Source: a virus. Taken from it: a DNA stretch of 25,501 nt. The notes below the pieces were generated by a model. It ran no database searches, had not been told where the DNA came from, and was given only the letters and a program-made list of their open reading frames with translations. Below are positions 8,570 through 16,825 of the stretch, in pieces. The DNA is taken from positions 1 to 25,501 of IMG/VR virus record IMGVR_UViG_3300025759_000630; one strand, written 5' to 3'. The stretch's first letter is position 1. Each line of letters begins with the position of its first letter. A program made the translations under genes and the position numbers.

Positions 8570-10825
8570 CTATGAATGTGTATGTTCTGCGTATTCTAAT
8601 GTTACAGCATCTAATGAGTATGGAGCATCTGTTGACTCTGATCCAAATTGTAAGGATGCTGTAAATCCTGATCCTGTAGTTTGTTCTTCAAATATGCTTT
8701 TTAAACTTTCGCCACCATACGTTGAAGAACCTACAGAGTTTACTGTTTTAAATGATACTTTTGTGTTGTCATCTAAACCAGAAGGTGTTGCAGGACTAAA
8801 AGTTAAATTACCTGCATTGTTTGTTATAGAGGGTGTAGATGATAATGTAAATACTGTGTGTACAAAACTAGCACCTGACCCTGTTCCTTGACCTGCAATT
8901 ATAAATGTATCTCCTGCAATTAAGTTAGATGTAGATAAACTATCTACTGCAATAGTAGTAACACCTGAACCATAATCACTTCCGTTGTTTACTAAACCAC
9001 CATGTGCAAACTGTACATTACCATAGATAGCTTGTACACTTGCTATAGATGTATTAGATATTACCTTAGTCGCAGGTTGTATAACAGCAGGGTCAGCAAA
9101 GTCATACTTTAAAGAAAAGTTAGAATTAAAACTACCCTGTGGGTCTGTAAACAAAAACATCTTATAAAAAGATTTACGTATTCTTGGATCATTAATTGGA
9201 AAAAAAGGTGTAGCAAATGTAGATATTATATTACTTCCATCAAAACTATTACCATCTTCCATCTTATACACGTAACCATCCGTATGTGCAAACACAATTA
9301 ATTCAGATGTGCCGTTGTAATTACTGTCTGCTACAAATGCTCTTATACCTCTAAGCTCACCCCATGCTAAACTTTCTTGTAATTGTGTAGCTAGTAAACC
9401 TTGTGCAGATGTTGCAGTAATACTACGATTAAAACCAAATATTCTATATTGACTTTTTTCTCTAATAACTAAACTTGAAAATGATGTGTTTCTATTTACA
9501 AAGTTTGTTACTTCATCCTGTATTTGTTTAGATGTAACAGCTAAACCAAAGTCACCAATCTTATCCGTAGCACTTAATGATCTTATACCATCAGGTCCTA
9601 AGAATAAAATGTCACCACCTATTTCCTGTATTGTATCAGGTGCAACACACCCAATGTCCATTGTAATAGGTTGTAATTGAAAGTCTGCTTCGGATGAACC
9701 TACAAGTCTTTGTATTCTTCTCTCACTAAATATAATTAGTTGTTCTCTAAATACAACTATGCCTGTAATTATATCACCTACATTAATTGATCCTGCACCT
9801 GATGCAGCAGTAAAGTCATCTGAACTAAATAATGCAGTATACACTATATTAGAACCTTTTGCAAACATTATATGATTTTTAAAGTTTGTTACATGCGTTG
9901 CTCCAATTACATCTGAAGGTGCATTATCTAGCGAATTAAAAACAGAACCATCAAATGTAAAAGGTTTATTAATTTCATCTACACCTACTAAAGTTTCTGT
10001 TCCATTAAAGTTAAATGTACTAAACCTATGCTTTGACATTAATGATCTATCAGAAGATAAAAATGTTACAACAGCATTATCAGCAGGAGCACTTGCAAGA
10101 GCAGGATTAATATTTATAGTTGACCCACCTGACGATACAGTTGCATCTGCTGTTACTGTATACACTTTAGCTACGTTAGCTATAGTAAATGTATCACCTG
10201 CTTGAGGTGCAGCAGTTAGTGCATCTATAGCTAATGTAGTACCTGACTGTGACCCACCATTAACTAATACTGTTCCATATACAGGTATATTTATTCTAGT
10301 CCAATTAGATGCAGAACCTGCCGATCTAAATAAGTTACCACCTCTTGCTACAATAACTGTATCTTCAAAAGATGCTACACCTTCTATATCTCCTGACCCT
10401 GTTACAAAAGTAACGGCTACTTGATCTGTTGCATCTGCTACAAGGTTAGGTGTAAAACCTACTGTAACTCTTTTGTTTGCTGTTAAGTCTGTTGTGCTTA
10501 CAGATGCCACTGCATATACTTGTGCGTTACCTGCTATTGTAAATGTATCACCTACACTAGGAGATGAAAACATATTACCTAAAACTATACTACTACCACC
10601 TGACGATACTGTAGTAGATATCTTTGGTTCGCCATATGGTGGCACTTGATTATCATCAAACTTTTGAAAACCTTCTATTCTTCTAAAACCACCTTGAACA
10701 GATGGTTCAAAGTTACTTAATACTCTTGCTGAGTTAGGAAGTTGCATACCATGCTGTAGTGGAGACAGGTTAGATATTAACCCACCTTTAAACTCTAAGG
10801 GATATGTTTTCCATGTAGTCGGCAT
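8570..10825 (-). CDS. Tail nozzle / packaged-DNA stabilisation protein (T7 gp12 / P22 gp10 type)
   Basis: 751 residues. The start (FKGGLISNLSP...NSARVLSNFEPSVQGGFRRIEGF) and centre (VFREQLIIFSERRIQRLVG, then CVAPDTIQEIGGDILFLGPDGIRSLSA) match the beta-propeller nozzle proteins of podoviruses, which close the portal/adaptor channel and form the tail tube. Three diverged beta insertions, each with a 'GDTFxIA ... VxTV ... VxF' pattern, lie at about 72-140, 187-255 and 612-692. The gene follows the adaptor gene directly, the order expected for T7/P22-like tails. The last residues, EHTHS, are His-rich. The assignment is firm at family level. Confidence 0.88.
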   Translation of the reverse strand: MPTTWKTYPLEFKGGLISNLSPLQHGMQLPNSARVLSNFEPSVQGGFRRIEGFQKFDDNQVPPYGEPKISTTVSSGGSSIVLGNMFSSPSVGDTFTIAGNAQVYAVASVSTTDLTANKRVTVGFTPNLVADATDQVAVTFVTGSGDIEGVASFEDTVIVARGGNLFRSAGSASNWTRINIPVYGTVLVNGGSQSGTTLAIDALTAAPQAGDTFTIANVAKVYTVTADATVSSGGSTININPALASAPADNAVVTFLSSDRSLMSKHRFSTFNFNGTETLVGVDEINKPFTFDGSVFNSLDNAPSDVIGATHVTNFKNHIMFAKGSNIVYTALFSSDDFTAASGAGSINVGDIITGIVVFREQLIIFSERRIQRLVGSSEADFQLQPITMDIGCVAPDTIQEIGGDILFLGPDGIRSLSATDKIGDFGLAVTSKQIQDEVTNFVNRNTSFSSLVIREKSQYRIFGFNRSITATSAQGLLATQLQESLAWGELRGIRAFVADSNYNGTSELIVFAHTDGYVYKMEDGNSFDGSNIISTFATPFFPINDPRIRKSFYKMFLFTDPQGSFNSNFSLKYDFADPAVIQPATKVISNTSIASVQAIYGNVQFAHGGLVNNGSDYGSGVTTIAVDSLSTSNLIAGDTFIIAGQGTGSGASFVHTVFTLSSTPSITNNAGNLTFSPATPSGLDDNTKVSFKTVNSVGSSTYGGESLKSIFEEQTTGSGFTASLQFGSESTDAPYSLDAVTLEYAEHTHS

Positions 10826-11578
10826 TTATAAAGAATCCAATGATGAACCTGATGTTGTTAGTGATGTTCCAACCCTACCTCTACCACTAGAACTAGGTGT
10901 CATATATGATCTAACATATATGTAGTTATTATTAATTAATAGAGAACGCATATGTTTAATACCTTCGTCAAACTTTTCTTTTGCTACTACAGCATCCTGT
11001 GTATTACCTCTAAACAAATAGGCATAGTGCATTGCACCATCAACTATGATATGTTTAAATCTTTCAGGTACATTTGGTACATCATTATGGTTCTCTAATT
11101 CTACAGCTATTCTGTAGTATTCATAAACTAATTCATATGCCTTGTCAGGTAAAGGTTGTACTATATACTCTAACGATGGAGCACATATAATAAATCTAGG
11201 TACACCTTTTGTAGGCTCTGCTTTATACTCTTGATCTACGTACTTTTCTAGGTATTCATTATATGCAAGTTCTTTTAACTTCATAGTCTGATTACCTAGT
11301 GTACTGTTTTCTTTTATTCTAAAACTTCTAAAGTTAATTGTTTTTGAATCATCAGGAAATGGGTATCTACCTGTACTAGCTGTTAATGTATCTTCTTGAA
11401 GCACATGGTTATAGGGCCATTCATACTCAGATTGATTAAGATATCTTATAGAAGCATTGACTGCATCTTTAGCTAGGTTATAAAAACCTGATGCTGTAGC
11501 AAAGTTAGTAGATGATAACTCTACTTCGTTTAATCTTCTGTTTACATCATTTACTATAGTTAAAAAATTGTATGCCAT
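10826..11578 (-). CDS. Head-to-tail adaptor protein (tail tubular A, T7 gp11-like)
   Basis: 250 residues. The N-terminal part is helical (MAYNFLTIVNDVNRRLNEVEL, then NLAKDAVNASIRYLNQSEYEWPYN); the centre is a beta domain, with ILQPLPD-type 'YIVQPLPDKAYELVYEYY' in the second half; the C-terminus returns to helix (FKHIIVDGAMHYAYLF). This pattern and size are typical of the gp11/gp4-like adaptors that form a dodecameric ring under the portal. It lies directly upstream of the nozzle gene (stop TAA abuts the ATG), the standard partner. The C-terminal 25 residues are Ser/Gly-rich and probably flexible. The homology is judged by eye, with good support from gene order. Confidence 0.85.
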   Translation of the reverse strand: MAYNFLTIVNDVNRRLNEVELSSTNFATASGFYNLAKDAVNASIRYLNQSEYEWPYNHVLQEDTLTASTGRYPFPDDSKTINFRSFRIKENSTLGNQTMKLKELAYNEYLEKYVDQEYKAEPTKGVPRFIICAPSLEYIVQPLPDKAYELVYEYYRIAVELENHNDVPNVPERFKHIIVDGAMHYAYLFRGNTQDAVVAKEKFDEGIKHMRSLLINNNYIYVRSYMTPSSSGRGRVGTSLTTSGSSLDSL

Positions 11579-11925
11579 TATTTATCTCTCACAGCTATCT
11601 TTACACTTCTCTTTGCTGTACTGCCTGTACTATCAGTCATAGAGCAAAAGAATGTGTACTCTCTATTTGCAGTACCACCTGCAATATTTATTGTTGCAAC
11701 AGTTGTTGTATTAGTTTGGGATATGTTTTGTATGGTATCAGAAGTCGCACTACTAGATGCAGTAGCCAAAGTTTGTCCACTACTAAGAGTAGTCTCGGTT
11801 GAGTATTCAGTTGATTTTACAGACCATGCAACACTACTTATAGTTGCTGTTCCTAAAAATCTAGACCAATCTACACTATAATCTAACTGTTCATCAGGGT
11901 CTTTAATGGGCCATCTGAATGACAT
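11578..11925 (-). CDS. Neck-fibre / fibre-tail adaptor-like protein
   Basis: 115 residues. It begins with RWPIKDPDEQLDYSVDWSRFL, a 'KDPDxxLDYxxDWSxxL' motif recurring in small phage proteins that link fibres to the neck or tail. The rest looks like one Ig-like beta-sandwich, with Trp34 and a closing '(R)EYTFFCSMTDSTGSTAKRSVKIAVR' strand pair. The start has TAAAGGAG overlapping the upstream stop; its own TAA overlaps the adaptor ATG. Position beside the adaptor supports a neck role. The family name is from memory of the motif, so treat the role as probable, not proven. Confidence 0.65.
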   Translation of the reverse strand: MSFRWPIKDPDEQLDYSVDWSRFLGTATISSVAWSVKSTEYSTETTLSSGQTLATASSSATSDTIQNISQTNTTTVATINIAGGTANREYTFFCSMTDSTGSTAKRSVKIAVRDK

Positions 11926-11939
11926 TTAATATAACTCCT

Positions 11940-12425
11940 TTACGCTGCTATTCTTATTGTTCTATCATCTGATGATGATTGTCTTGCTACAAATGTTAAT
12001 CTTATTTCTTCTTTTACGTTTACTGTTCTTTCGTCTGATGTACTTTTTGCTTTAACATATACAACTCTTGATATATCAAATTGATCTTTAACAGCATCAA
12101 AATCAAACTGAACACCTGTAACAGTAGGTGTTCCTATTGAACCTGTAACAGTTACACCTGCTAATGTAGGGTTAGCAGATGTTGTTAGTGATACTGTTCC
12201 AATAGAAAAAGTAGCAGATACATCATCAGCAACTTTGATAACAATAGGTGTTACAGTTCCTATAGAAAATGTAGCACTTACACCTGTTAAGTTTTGAGCA
12301 GCTGATGATGCTACTACTGAAACTGAACCTAGTGCCGTTGTTCCTACAACTCCATCTATAGAAACTGATACATCACCTGATGCAGAAAAGGGTGTTTGAG
12401 AAAAAGCTATTGATGAAAATGACAT
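11940..12425 (-). CDS. Beta-repeat structural protein, unknown
   Basis: 161 residues. Residues 48-115 contain three copies of a short beta unit, VSATFSIGTV, VSATFSIGTV and VTVTGSIGTP, 20 and 22 residues apart. The C-terminus has two copies of a '(Y/F)V-(K/R)-STSDERTV / SSDDRTIRI' motif, common at the end of small structural proteins preceding neck genes in marine podoviruses. I see no signal peptide or membrane segment. It sits 14 bp upstream of the neck-fibre-like gene and is probably a decoration or neck/tail component; the exact role is unknown. Confidence 0.6.
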   Translation of the reverse strand: MSFSSIAFSQTPFSASGDVSVSIDGVVGTTALGSVSVVASSAAQNLTGVSATFSIGTVTPIVIKVADDVSATFSIGTVSLTTSANPTLAGVTVTGSIGTPTVTGVQFDFDAVKDQFDISRVVYVKAKSTSDERTVNVKEEIRLTFVARQSSSDDRTIRIAA

Positions 12426-12435
12426 AGCTTATACC

Positions 12436-12624
12436 TTAATCAGCATCCTCTATGGTCAGTTCACCTGCATCAACTTGTCGTTTGATTTCATCATACTCTT
12501 TATTTCCAACACATATTGGAACATTAGATGTAACTCCATTTATAACAACTTTATATGCAGAATGTTTTCCACTAATTGGGTCATTAACTTTTTTTACTGA
12601 TGTAAATGTAATTTTATCTAACAT
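12436..12624 (-). CDS. Small conserved-type phage protein, unknown
   Basis: 62 residues, starting MLDKITFTSVKKVNDP and ending in an acidic helix (YDEIKRQVDAGELTIEDAD). The composition is a small beta sheet plus one helix. TAGGAG formed by the upstream gene's stop region is its ribosome site. Short proteins of this style recur beside fibre genes of marine phages; I cannot name a function. Its position after the 371-aa fibre suggests a fibre accessory or virion component. Confidence 0.6.
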   Translation of the reverse strand: MLDKITFTSVKKVNDPISGKHSAYKVVINGVTSNVPICVGNKEYDEIKRQVDAGELTIEDAD

Positions 12625-12632
12625 ATAAACTC

Positions 12633-13748
12633 CTATAACTCTGCTGTTGCTTCAAAAAACCATCTAATACTATTAGCAGAATTTCCAGTAGCTGGTCTAT
12701 CAATAGAATAGTTTTTACTTCCTGCCCTAAATACATTTCCAGTTTCACCATTATATTCATTAGTACCATGTTTAGTTGTTGAAACTTTTCCAGATGTACC
12801 AGCTATATCGTATAATGTTATAGTAGGTGTGGTTCTCATTTCAGTATAAAACGTATCATAAGCTATCATTTGCCCAGTACTATTTCCACTTGAACCATTA
12901 CCATCATTACCTAACTCACCATTATTTGTAGCAGTACCGGGATTTGTTTCATAGTTATAAGATTTTTGATAGTACCTATAACACTTATGTAAATTTGTAT
13001 CAAAACTTTCATGTTCAAAAGGTGTAGCTACCTCTCCTAATTCCCATTGAACACCTGTTATTAACCAATTATAACTTGCATTACCCAAAACATTTACTTG
13101 CCCTACAGCAGAATTTGCAGCAGTATCATCAGCCCAAGTAGTTTGTAACGAACCACTTGTAAAATTAGAACCAGCAAGTAACCAAAAATCTAATGTCATG
13201 CTTTGTGCATTATCATTATCTAATGGGTCACCTGTTGATGTATCACCTGCAAAGGTAATTGTTTTATGCTCCCAAGTATCTGCTGCATTTACTGTATATG
13301 ATTTAGATATTTGTCTTGAATTATCGTGGTCATACAATCTACATATATGTGTTCCTGTTAATCCTGATTTTACCCAAAAAGAAACTGTACTTGATTTAGC
13401 TGTTGAAAACCCTTTTTGTAATCTTGGTAAGAATTGACCTTCAAAACCTTGTCTTATTATTGCATACTGTGCTGCTCCTACACTTGAGTCAGCAGTTGTT
13501 ACATCTATTTTAAAACTATTATTAAAACCTTGACCTGATGGTAAATCTGTTGCTTGAGATATTGTAAGCGTGGCATCCGAGTTATCAAGAATTTTCCATC
13601 TGTCACACGCATAATAACCAGATGACGTTACACTAGATGTACTTGTTCCTCTTTGTGCAACAGCCATGTCACCATTTATAATCATATTACGATTAGCCAA
13701 AGAAGACTGACTTCCTATCAATGCCGCTAATTCTGCTGCTTTACTCAT
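12633..13748 (-). CDS. Fibre/receptor-binding-type protein with carbohydrate-binding-like fold
   Basis: 371 residues. After a short helical head (MSKAAELAALIGSQSSLANRN) comes MIINGDMAVAQRGTS...YACDRWKI, a motif shared by many phage tail fibres and tip proteins. The centre has STVSFWVKSGLTG, HKTITFAGDTS and VQWELGEVATPFEH, which together resemble the jelly-roll (carbohydrate-binding-module-like) domain of these fibres; the 'W-LGxxATPFExxxxxxxLxxCxRYYQKS' stretch is diagnostic in my judgement. The last 110 residues are Gly/Asn-rich. The ATG overlaps the upstream GDLA gene's stop. Host-surface glycan binding is inferred from the fold, not shown. Confidence 0.8.
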   Translation of the reverse strand: MSKAAELAALIGSQSSLANRNMIINGDMAVAQRGTSTSSVTSSGYYACDRWKILDNSDATLTISQATDLPSGQGFNNSFKIDVTTADSSVGAAQYAIIRQGFEGQFLPRLQKGFSTAKSSTVSFWVKSGLTGTHICRLYDHDNSRQISKSYTVNAADTWEHKTITFAGDTSTGDPLDNDNAQSMTLDFWLLAGSNFTSGSLQTTWADDTAANSAVGQVNVLGNASYNWLITGVQWELGEVATPFEHESFDTNLHKCYRYYQKSYNYETNPGTATNNGELGNDGNGSSGNSTGQMIAYDTFYTEMRTTPTITLYDIAGTSGKVSTTKHGTNEYNGETGNVFRAGSKNYSIDRPATGNSANSIRWFFEATAEL

Positions 13749-14140
13749 GCTAAATCTCCGTGTACTACAAGATATACTTCATAATCTGCATTTGTTCTAT
13801 TGTTTCCAGCGTTTCCCCAATGAACTTCAAAATCAAAAGAACCTGCTGCTTGTGTTCCATTTGTAACATCAACCATTGACCAAGAATCACTTGTTCCACC
13901 ATCATCTGCTATGCCAGAAATAGCATAGTTAACTGAAGAAATATCATTTGTTATATGTACTCCACCATCTCCTGTTCCGTCATCATCAAGAGAAGACACA
14001 TTATAACTATCTAATATACTTGCTAAATTTGCAGCAGGATTAATCCAAGCCTTTGCCGAACCTGCAAACACCACACTCGTTGCTACAGAGTTATTGCCAC
14101 TTGCATCCTTTAACGTATTTACTCTTAGTTCACTTGCCAT
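13745..14140 (-). CDS. GDLA-family short fibre protein (copy 5)
   Basis: 131 residues. The head MASELRVNTLKDASGN matches the shared 'S-L-V-(D/N)-T-(I/L)' head of this family. The middle has AKAWINP and LDSYNVSSLDDDGTGDGGVHITND, the family's 'KAW ... DSFNVSS.TD.GTG ... TNN' core in its most diverged form. The end is HGDLA. Sequences like 'KAW-N--G...DSFNVSSITDNGTGxYTVxFT' are frequent in marine phage fibres. The stop overlaps the next ATG (ATGA), and the codons for GDLA carry that gene's ribosome site. Likely a tail-fibre tip or appendage subunit. Confidence 0.75.
   Translation of the reverse strand: MASELRVNTLKDASGNNSVATSVVFAGSAKAWINPAANLASILDSYNVSSLDDDGTGDGGVHITNDISSVNYAISGIADDGGTSDSWSMVDVTNGTQAAGSFDFEVHWGNAGNNRTNADYEVYLVVHGDLA
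13749..13759 (-). promoter_or_regulatory. Coding ribosome-binding element GGAGATTTAGC (GDLA copy 5)
   Basis: Encodes the Gly-Asp-Leu-Ala end of the 131-aa protein and supplies GGAG for the ATG of the 371-aa fibre gene, whose ATG overlaps the stop (ATGA). Confidence 0.75.
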
Positions 14141-14143
14141 ATT

Positions 14144-14635
14144 TTAACCTATTAAAAATCCACTCATGTATGTTCCATATTCAGCAGAAACAGTTAAAGT
14201 AGCTGATGGTTGCAGTATAACGTAAAATGTTTCACTTGCTGAAAAAGATAAAATCATTTTTAAACCATCAATACCATCATACTGATTACCACCTTGTGCT
14301 GTTGGTTGTGATTGTCTGTGAGCAGAACCTATATTAGAACCATTTTTATATATTCTTGATGCTACATATCTTGAATTATCACTGTCTTGAAATGTAAAAC
14401 CCCAAGTTATACTATAAATTCCTGCTACAGGTGCTGTAAATTGATGATCTGTAGTTGACCAACAACTGCCTTGATTAACTTCTGTTGCATTCAAAGGTGT
14501 CTTTGTTGAGTTTGATGAATCTGGTGCAAAAGAACCACTGCTCATATACGCATAAAAACATGGTCTGTTAGGCATTAATATATTACCAGTTCCTGATGTG
14601 TCTTGTATTGAATCTACTTTTAGTACACTTGCCAT
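14144..14635 (-). CDS. Fibre protein with family head but a C1q/TNF-like C-terminal domain
   Basis: 163 residues. The head MASVLKVDSIQDTSGTG is the same as in the GDLA-family proteins on either side, but the rest differs: FYAYMSSGSF, then FTAPVAGIYSITWGFTF, YKNGSNIGSAHRQ and a closing ILQPSATLTVSAEYGTYMSGFLIG. The 'FTAPVAGxYxxxW ... F.G.LI' pattern resembles C1q/TNF-like jelly-roll domains that trimerise at phage fibre tips. It therefore shows a shared anchor on a different tip. Its start is coupled to the upstream GDLA gene by TAATG. The C1q call is a fold resemblance by eye. Confidence 0.75.
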   Translation of the reverse strand: MASVLKVDSIQDTSGTGNILMPNRPCFYAYMSSGSFAPDSSNSTKTPLNATEVNQGSCWSTTDHQFTAPVAGIYSITWGFTFQDSDNSRYVASRIYKNGSNIGSAHRQSQPTAQGGNQYDGIDGLKMILSFSASETFYVILQPSATLTVSAEYGTYMSGFLIG

Positions 14636-15027
14636 TACGCTAAATCTCCTACAAACATTCCATCTACTGCGACCATATCTCTAAAACCATCACCAAAAAC
14701 ATCAGTTGAACCATAAGTAAGTGCTGTTGTTCTTGATGAGTTAAACCAACTAATTCTACTTCCATCCCCAAAATTAGAGTATAAACTTGCATCTTCGCCA
14801 TGATTTGCAGTAGCTGAGTAATTTACATTACCAAAATTATTAGTCCAAGTAGGTTTAAATTTACCTGCGGCTTCATCACTAATTGAAGAAACATTAAAAG
14901 TTTCTCTTATTGATGCTGAATTGTCATTATAGTTTAATCTTGCTTTTACACCTTCTTGTTTTGTAAAAGCTACAGTTCCAGAACCTGCCTTGTTAGCTAT
15001 TGTGTCTACATTTAACTGACTAGTCAT
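14635..15027 (-). CDS. GDLA-family short fibre protein (copy 4)
   Basis: 130 residues from MTSQLNVDTIANKAGSG. An upstream ATG at 15039 is in frame, but ATG 15027 overlaps the previous stop as ATGA with GGAG 6 bases before it, so it is preferred. The core reads IRETFNVSSISDEAAGKFKPTWTNNFGNVNY and the end VGDLA. The stop TAA overlaps the next ATG, and GGAGATTTAGC in the last codons is that gene's ribosome site. It follows an MPYIGK-headed gene, the same arrangement as in the other cluster at 18.6 kb. Confidence 0.75.
   Translation of the reverse strand: MTSQLNVDTIANKAGSGTVAFTKQEGVKARLNYNDNSASIRETFNVSSISDEAAGKFKPTWTNNFGNVNYSATANHGEDASLYSNFGDGSRISWFNSSRTTALTYGSTDVFGDGFRDMVAVDGMFVGDLA
14639..14649 (-). 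promoter_or_regulatory. Coding ribosome-binding element GGAGATTTAGC (GDLA copy 4)
   Basis: Same element at the end of the 130-aa protein; next ATG overlaps the stop as TAATG and begins the C1q-like fibre gene. Confidence 0.75.
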
Positions 15028-15482
15028 ACGATACTCCAATAACCATTAACAGTCACTGTAGCGTTCTGTGTTATAGGGCCTGCACTTTGACCATTCTCAT
15101 CACTGTCAATTGTAATGTCTGCTGATATAGTCTGACCATTTAACCTTATAATACTGTTGTTGCCTTTAAATGGATAACGTGTATCTGACTCTGTTTTAGT
15201 GTAAGTATTGTTTACGCTAAACACATCATACACAACCATCTCAACTACGTCATTTAAACTTGCACCTGTAACAAGAACGACTGTTGTGCCTGTTGTAGCT
15301 GTATAGTCAGTTCCGGGCTTTAACAGCACACCATTCTGATACACATCCATATACAAACTGTCGTTGTATGATAGAACTAGGGAGCTACTATCTGATCCAC
15401 TGAAAGAGGTTTGACCTGCTGTGGCTTGATAGATGTATCTGTTTCTTACTCCAAAATTTGGTGCTTTTCCTATGTATGGCAT
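15024..15482 (-). CDS. MPYIGK-headed fibre protein (copy 2)
   Basis: 152 residues. The head MPYIGKAPNFGVRNRYIYQATAG is followed by a beta domain with 'YMDVYQNGVLLKPGTDYTA' and 'ASLNDVVEMVVYD', close to the 'VDGVVQ...YTI--GTTLTFTAAP' layout of the 149-aa protein at 18574-19023. The C-terminus (IRLNGQTISADITIDSDENGQSAGPITQNATVTVNGYWSIV) also parallels that paralogue. 'MPYIG(K/R)' heads with '(V)xxNGVLL..GTDYT' beta domains are common in marine phage fibre genes. Probably a fibre shaft or connector; it leads a GDLA gene, as copy 1 does. Confidence 0.75.
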   Translation of the reverse strand: MPYIGKAPNFGVRNRYIYQATAGQTSFSGSDSSSLVLSYNDSLYMDVYQNGVLLKPGTDYTATTGTTVVLVTGASLNDVVEMVVYDVFSVNNTYTKTESDTRYPFKGNNSIIRLNGQTISADITIDSDENGQSAGPITQNATVTVNGYWSIV

Positions 15483-15484
15483 AA

Positions 15485-15769
15485 TTAACTCGGTTTCGTT
15501 GGGAATGTTATATTGCTTAAAGCCATATCAGTTGGCTCTGTTTTAGTAATATCTCGCAATGCTTGTCTGTATGTTTTCCAATCGTTACTTATGGTAACAT
15601 CAGAACTAGCCATCCAATCTGTTTCAGCTAATAAATTATTTCTTTTGTTTCTTAAAACAGACATTCTTTGTACTAATGTTCCTTCTAAATTTTGTTTATC
15701 TTCTGCTTGTTTTGATGCAATCTCTGCATCTGTCATTTCAATTTCAATGCCATCCACAATCTTTTTCAT
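15485..15769 (-). CDS. Tail-assembly-chaperone-like small protein
   Basis: 94 residues. The second half reads RNKRNNLLAETDWMASSDVTISNDWKTYRQALRDITKTEP. That 'R--LL-ETDW---SD------W--YRQALRDI' pattern is the signature of the phage tail assembly chaperone family (Pfam Phage_tail_APC type), where it accompanies fibre genes. The first half is charged and helical. Overlap with the upstream fibre gene is ATGA, and a 2-bp gap leads to the MPYIGK gene. It probably assists folding or assembly of one of the neighbouring fibres; which one is unknown. Confidence 0.75.
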   Translation of the reverse strand: MKKIVDGIEIEMTDAEIASKQAEDKQNLEGTLVQRMSVLRNKRNNLLAETDWMASSDVTISNDWKTYRQALRDITKTEPTDMALSNITFPTKPS

Positions 15770-16434
15770 GATGCTACTATCCCATACAAACTAAACGTAC
15801 CCTGTGCAACATTGCCACTTGCAAATTGAAACTTTAAATTATTAATCGCTGTTCTATCAGAATTTGACGAACCTATAATTTTTGCAGCACCTTCCCACCA
15901 ATAGTCATTACCAGTATTATGTCCACCATCATTGTCATGAGCTCCAATACAATCATAACGGAGTGCTTTATAACCAGTAGTTTGTCTTAACCCAATAAAA
16001 GTTATAGTTGCATTAATACCCCTATTTGCAGTACTTTCTGTACCAGCACCTAATTGTACGTTAAACGCAGAATTACCAGTTGTTCCAGCATTACCAGAAG
16101 CAAGAGATGCTTTCAAATCGTGGTATCGCATATGTTGTTCAGCATATATATCATAAGCTGTACCATTATTATCTGATAAATAAACCAAAAGTGCTTGTCC
16201 GTTTGTTGCACCTGCTGCAAATCTAATAGTAACTTTATAGTCCATATATGTATCAGTTATTAAAGACGAACTAAAAGTTACATTTGCTACACCACTAGAA
16301 ACTGTGGTTGTATTAAGATGTACCATTCCAAATGTGTCACTAAGTTTTGCATTTGTTATATTTGAATCTGCTATCTTTGCTGTGGTAATTGCAGAATCAG
16401 CCATGCCACTTGTTCTTACTTTAGTTAAAGCCAT
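15766..16434 (-). CDS. Fibre protein with ALTKVR head
   Basis: 222 residues. The head MALTKVRTSGMADSAITTAKIADSNITNAKL is a classic tail-fibre head seen in many marine phages; the repeated 'I--AKI-DS-IT-AKL' resembles the coiled-coil repeats of larger fibres. The body (35-222) is one beta domain with no enzyme motif, containing RYDCIGAHDNDGGHNTGNDYWWEGAAKIIG, a His/Asp/Asn-rich loop that might bind metal or sugar (inference). AAGGAG lies 5 bases before the ATG. Followed immediately by the chaperone-like gene, with which it may be paired. Confidence 0.75.
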   Translation of the reverse strand: MALTKVRTSGMADSAITTAKIADSNITNAKLSDTFGMVHLNTTTVSSGVANVTFSSSLITDTYMDYKVTIRFAAGATNGQALLVYLSDNNGTAYDIYAEQHMRYHDLKASLASGNAGTTGNSAFNVQLGAGTESTANRGINATITFIGLRQTTGYKALRYDCIGAHDNDGGHNTGNDYWWEGAAKIIGSSNSDRTAINNLKFQFASGNVAQGTFSLYGIVAS

Positions 16435-16443
16435 CGTTACTCC

Positions 16444-16815
16444 TTATGCGTAAGGACTGTCACCAAGTACAGATGTATCCCACGCTGCTTTTAGTTTAGC
16501 GATTGTATCTGCATTTGTAATTGCACTTGCTGCAGGTGCATCTCTCAATGCTTTCTTCTTATTCTTACTTGCAGTCTGTGCATCGCTGTCAGCATCTTCT
16601 AGTGCTTTCATGTATACTACATCTTCAGCTTCTAACAAAGGTTTTCTTACTTCTCTAATTTTTGCTTTAAATATTTCTTTAGCTTTAGTCATATCTTCAG
16701 CTATAACTTTACCAGAAATTGCCCAAGCATTTCTAAAATGTCGGTCAGATGGCTTTGATGAAACAGTTGAAGCATCAATCTGGTTGCCATCTTTGTCTAC
16801 AATAAAACTTGTCAT
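16444..16815 (-). CDS. Small fibre-accessory protein with FRNAW motif (copy B)
   Basis: 123 residues. DRHFRNAWAISGKVIAEDMTKAKEIFKAKIREVRKPLLE (25-63) is followed by a Lys/Ala/Asp-rich helical region with an A-L-(R/K)-D element. 'DR-FRNAW-I-G--I--DM-KAKEI-K-KIR--R' occurs in small proteins adjoining fibre genes in marine phages and is thought of as fibre-associated or chaperone-like. The neighbouring upstream gene ends with WRNAWQITDDIELAA, the same motif. AAGGAG lies before the start. Function beyond fibre association is unknown. Confidence 0.65.
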   Translation of the reverse strand: MTSFIVDKDGNQIDASTVSSKPSDRHFRNAWAISGKVIAEDMTKAKEIFKAKIREVRKPLLEAEDVVYMKALEDADSDAQTASKNKKKALRDAPAASAITNADTIAKLKAAWDTSVLGDSPYA

Positions 16816-16825
16816 ATGTTTCTCC

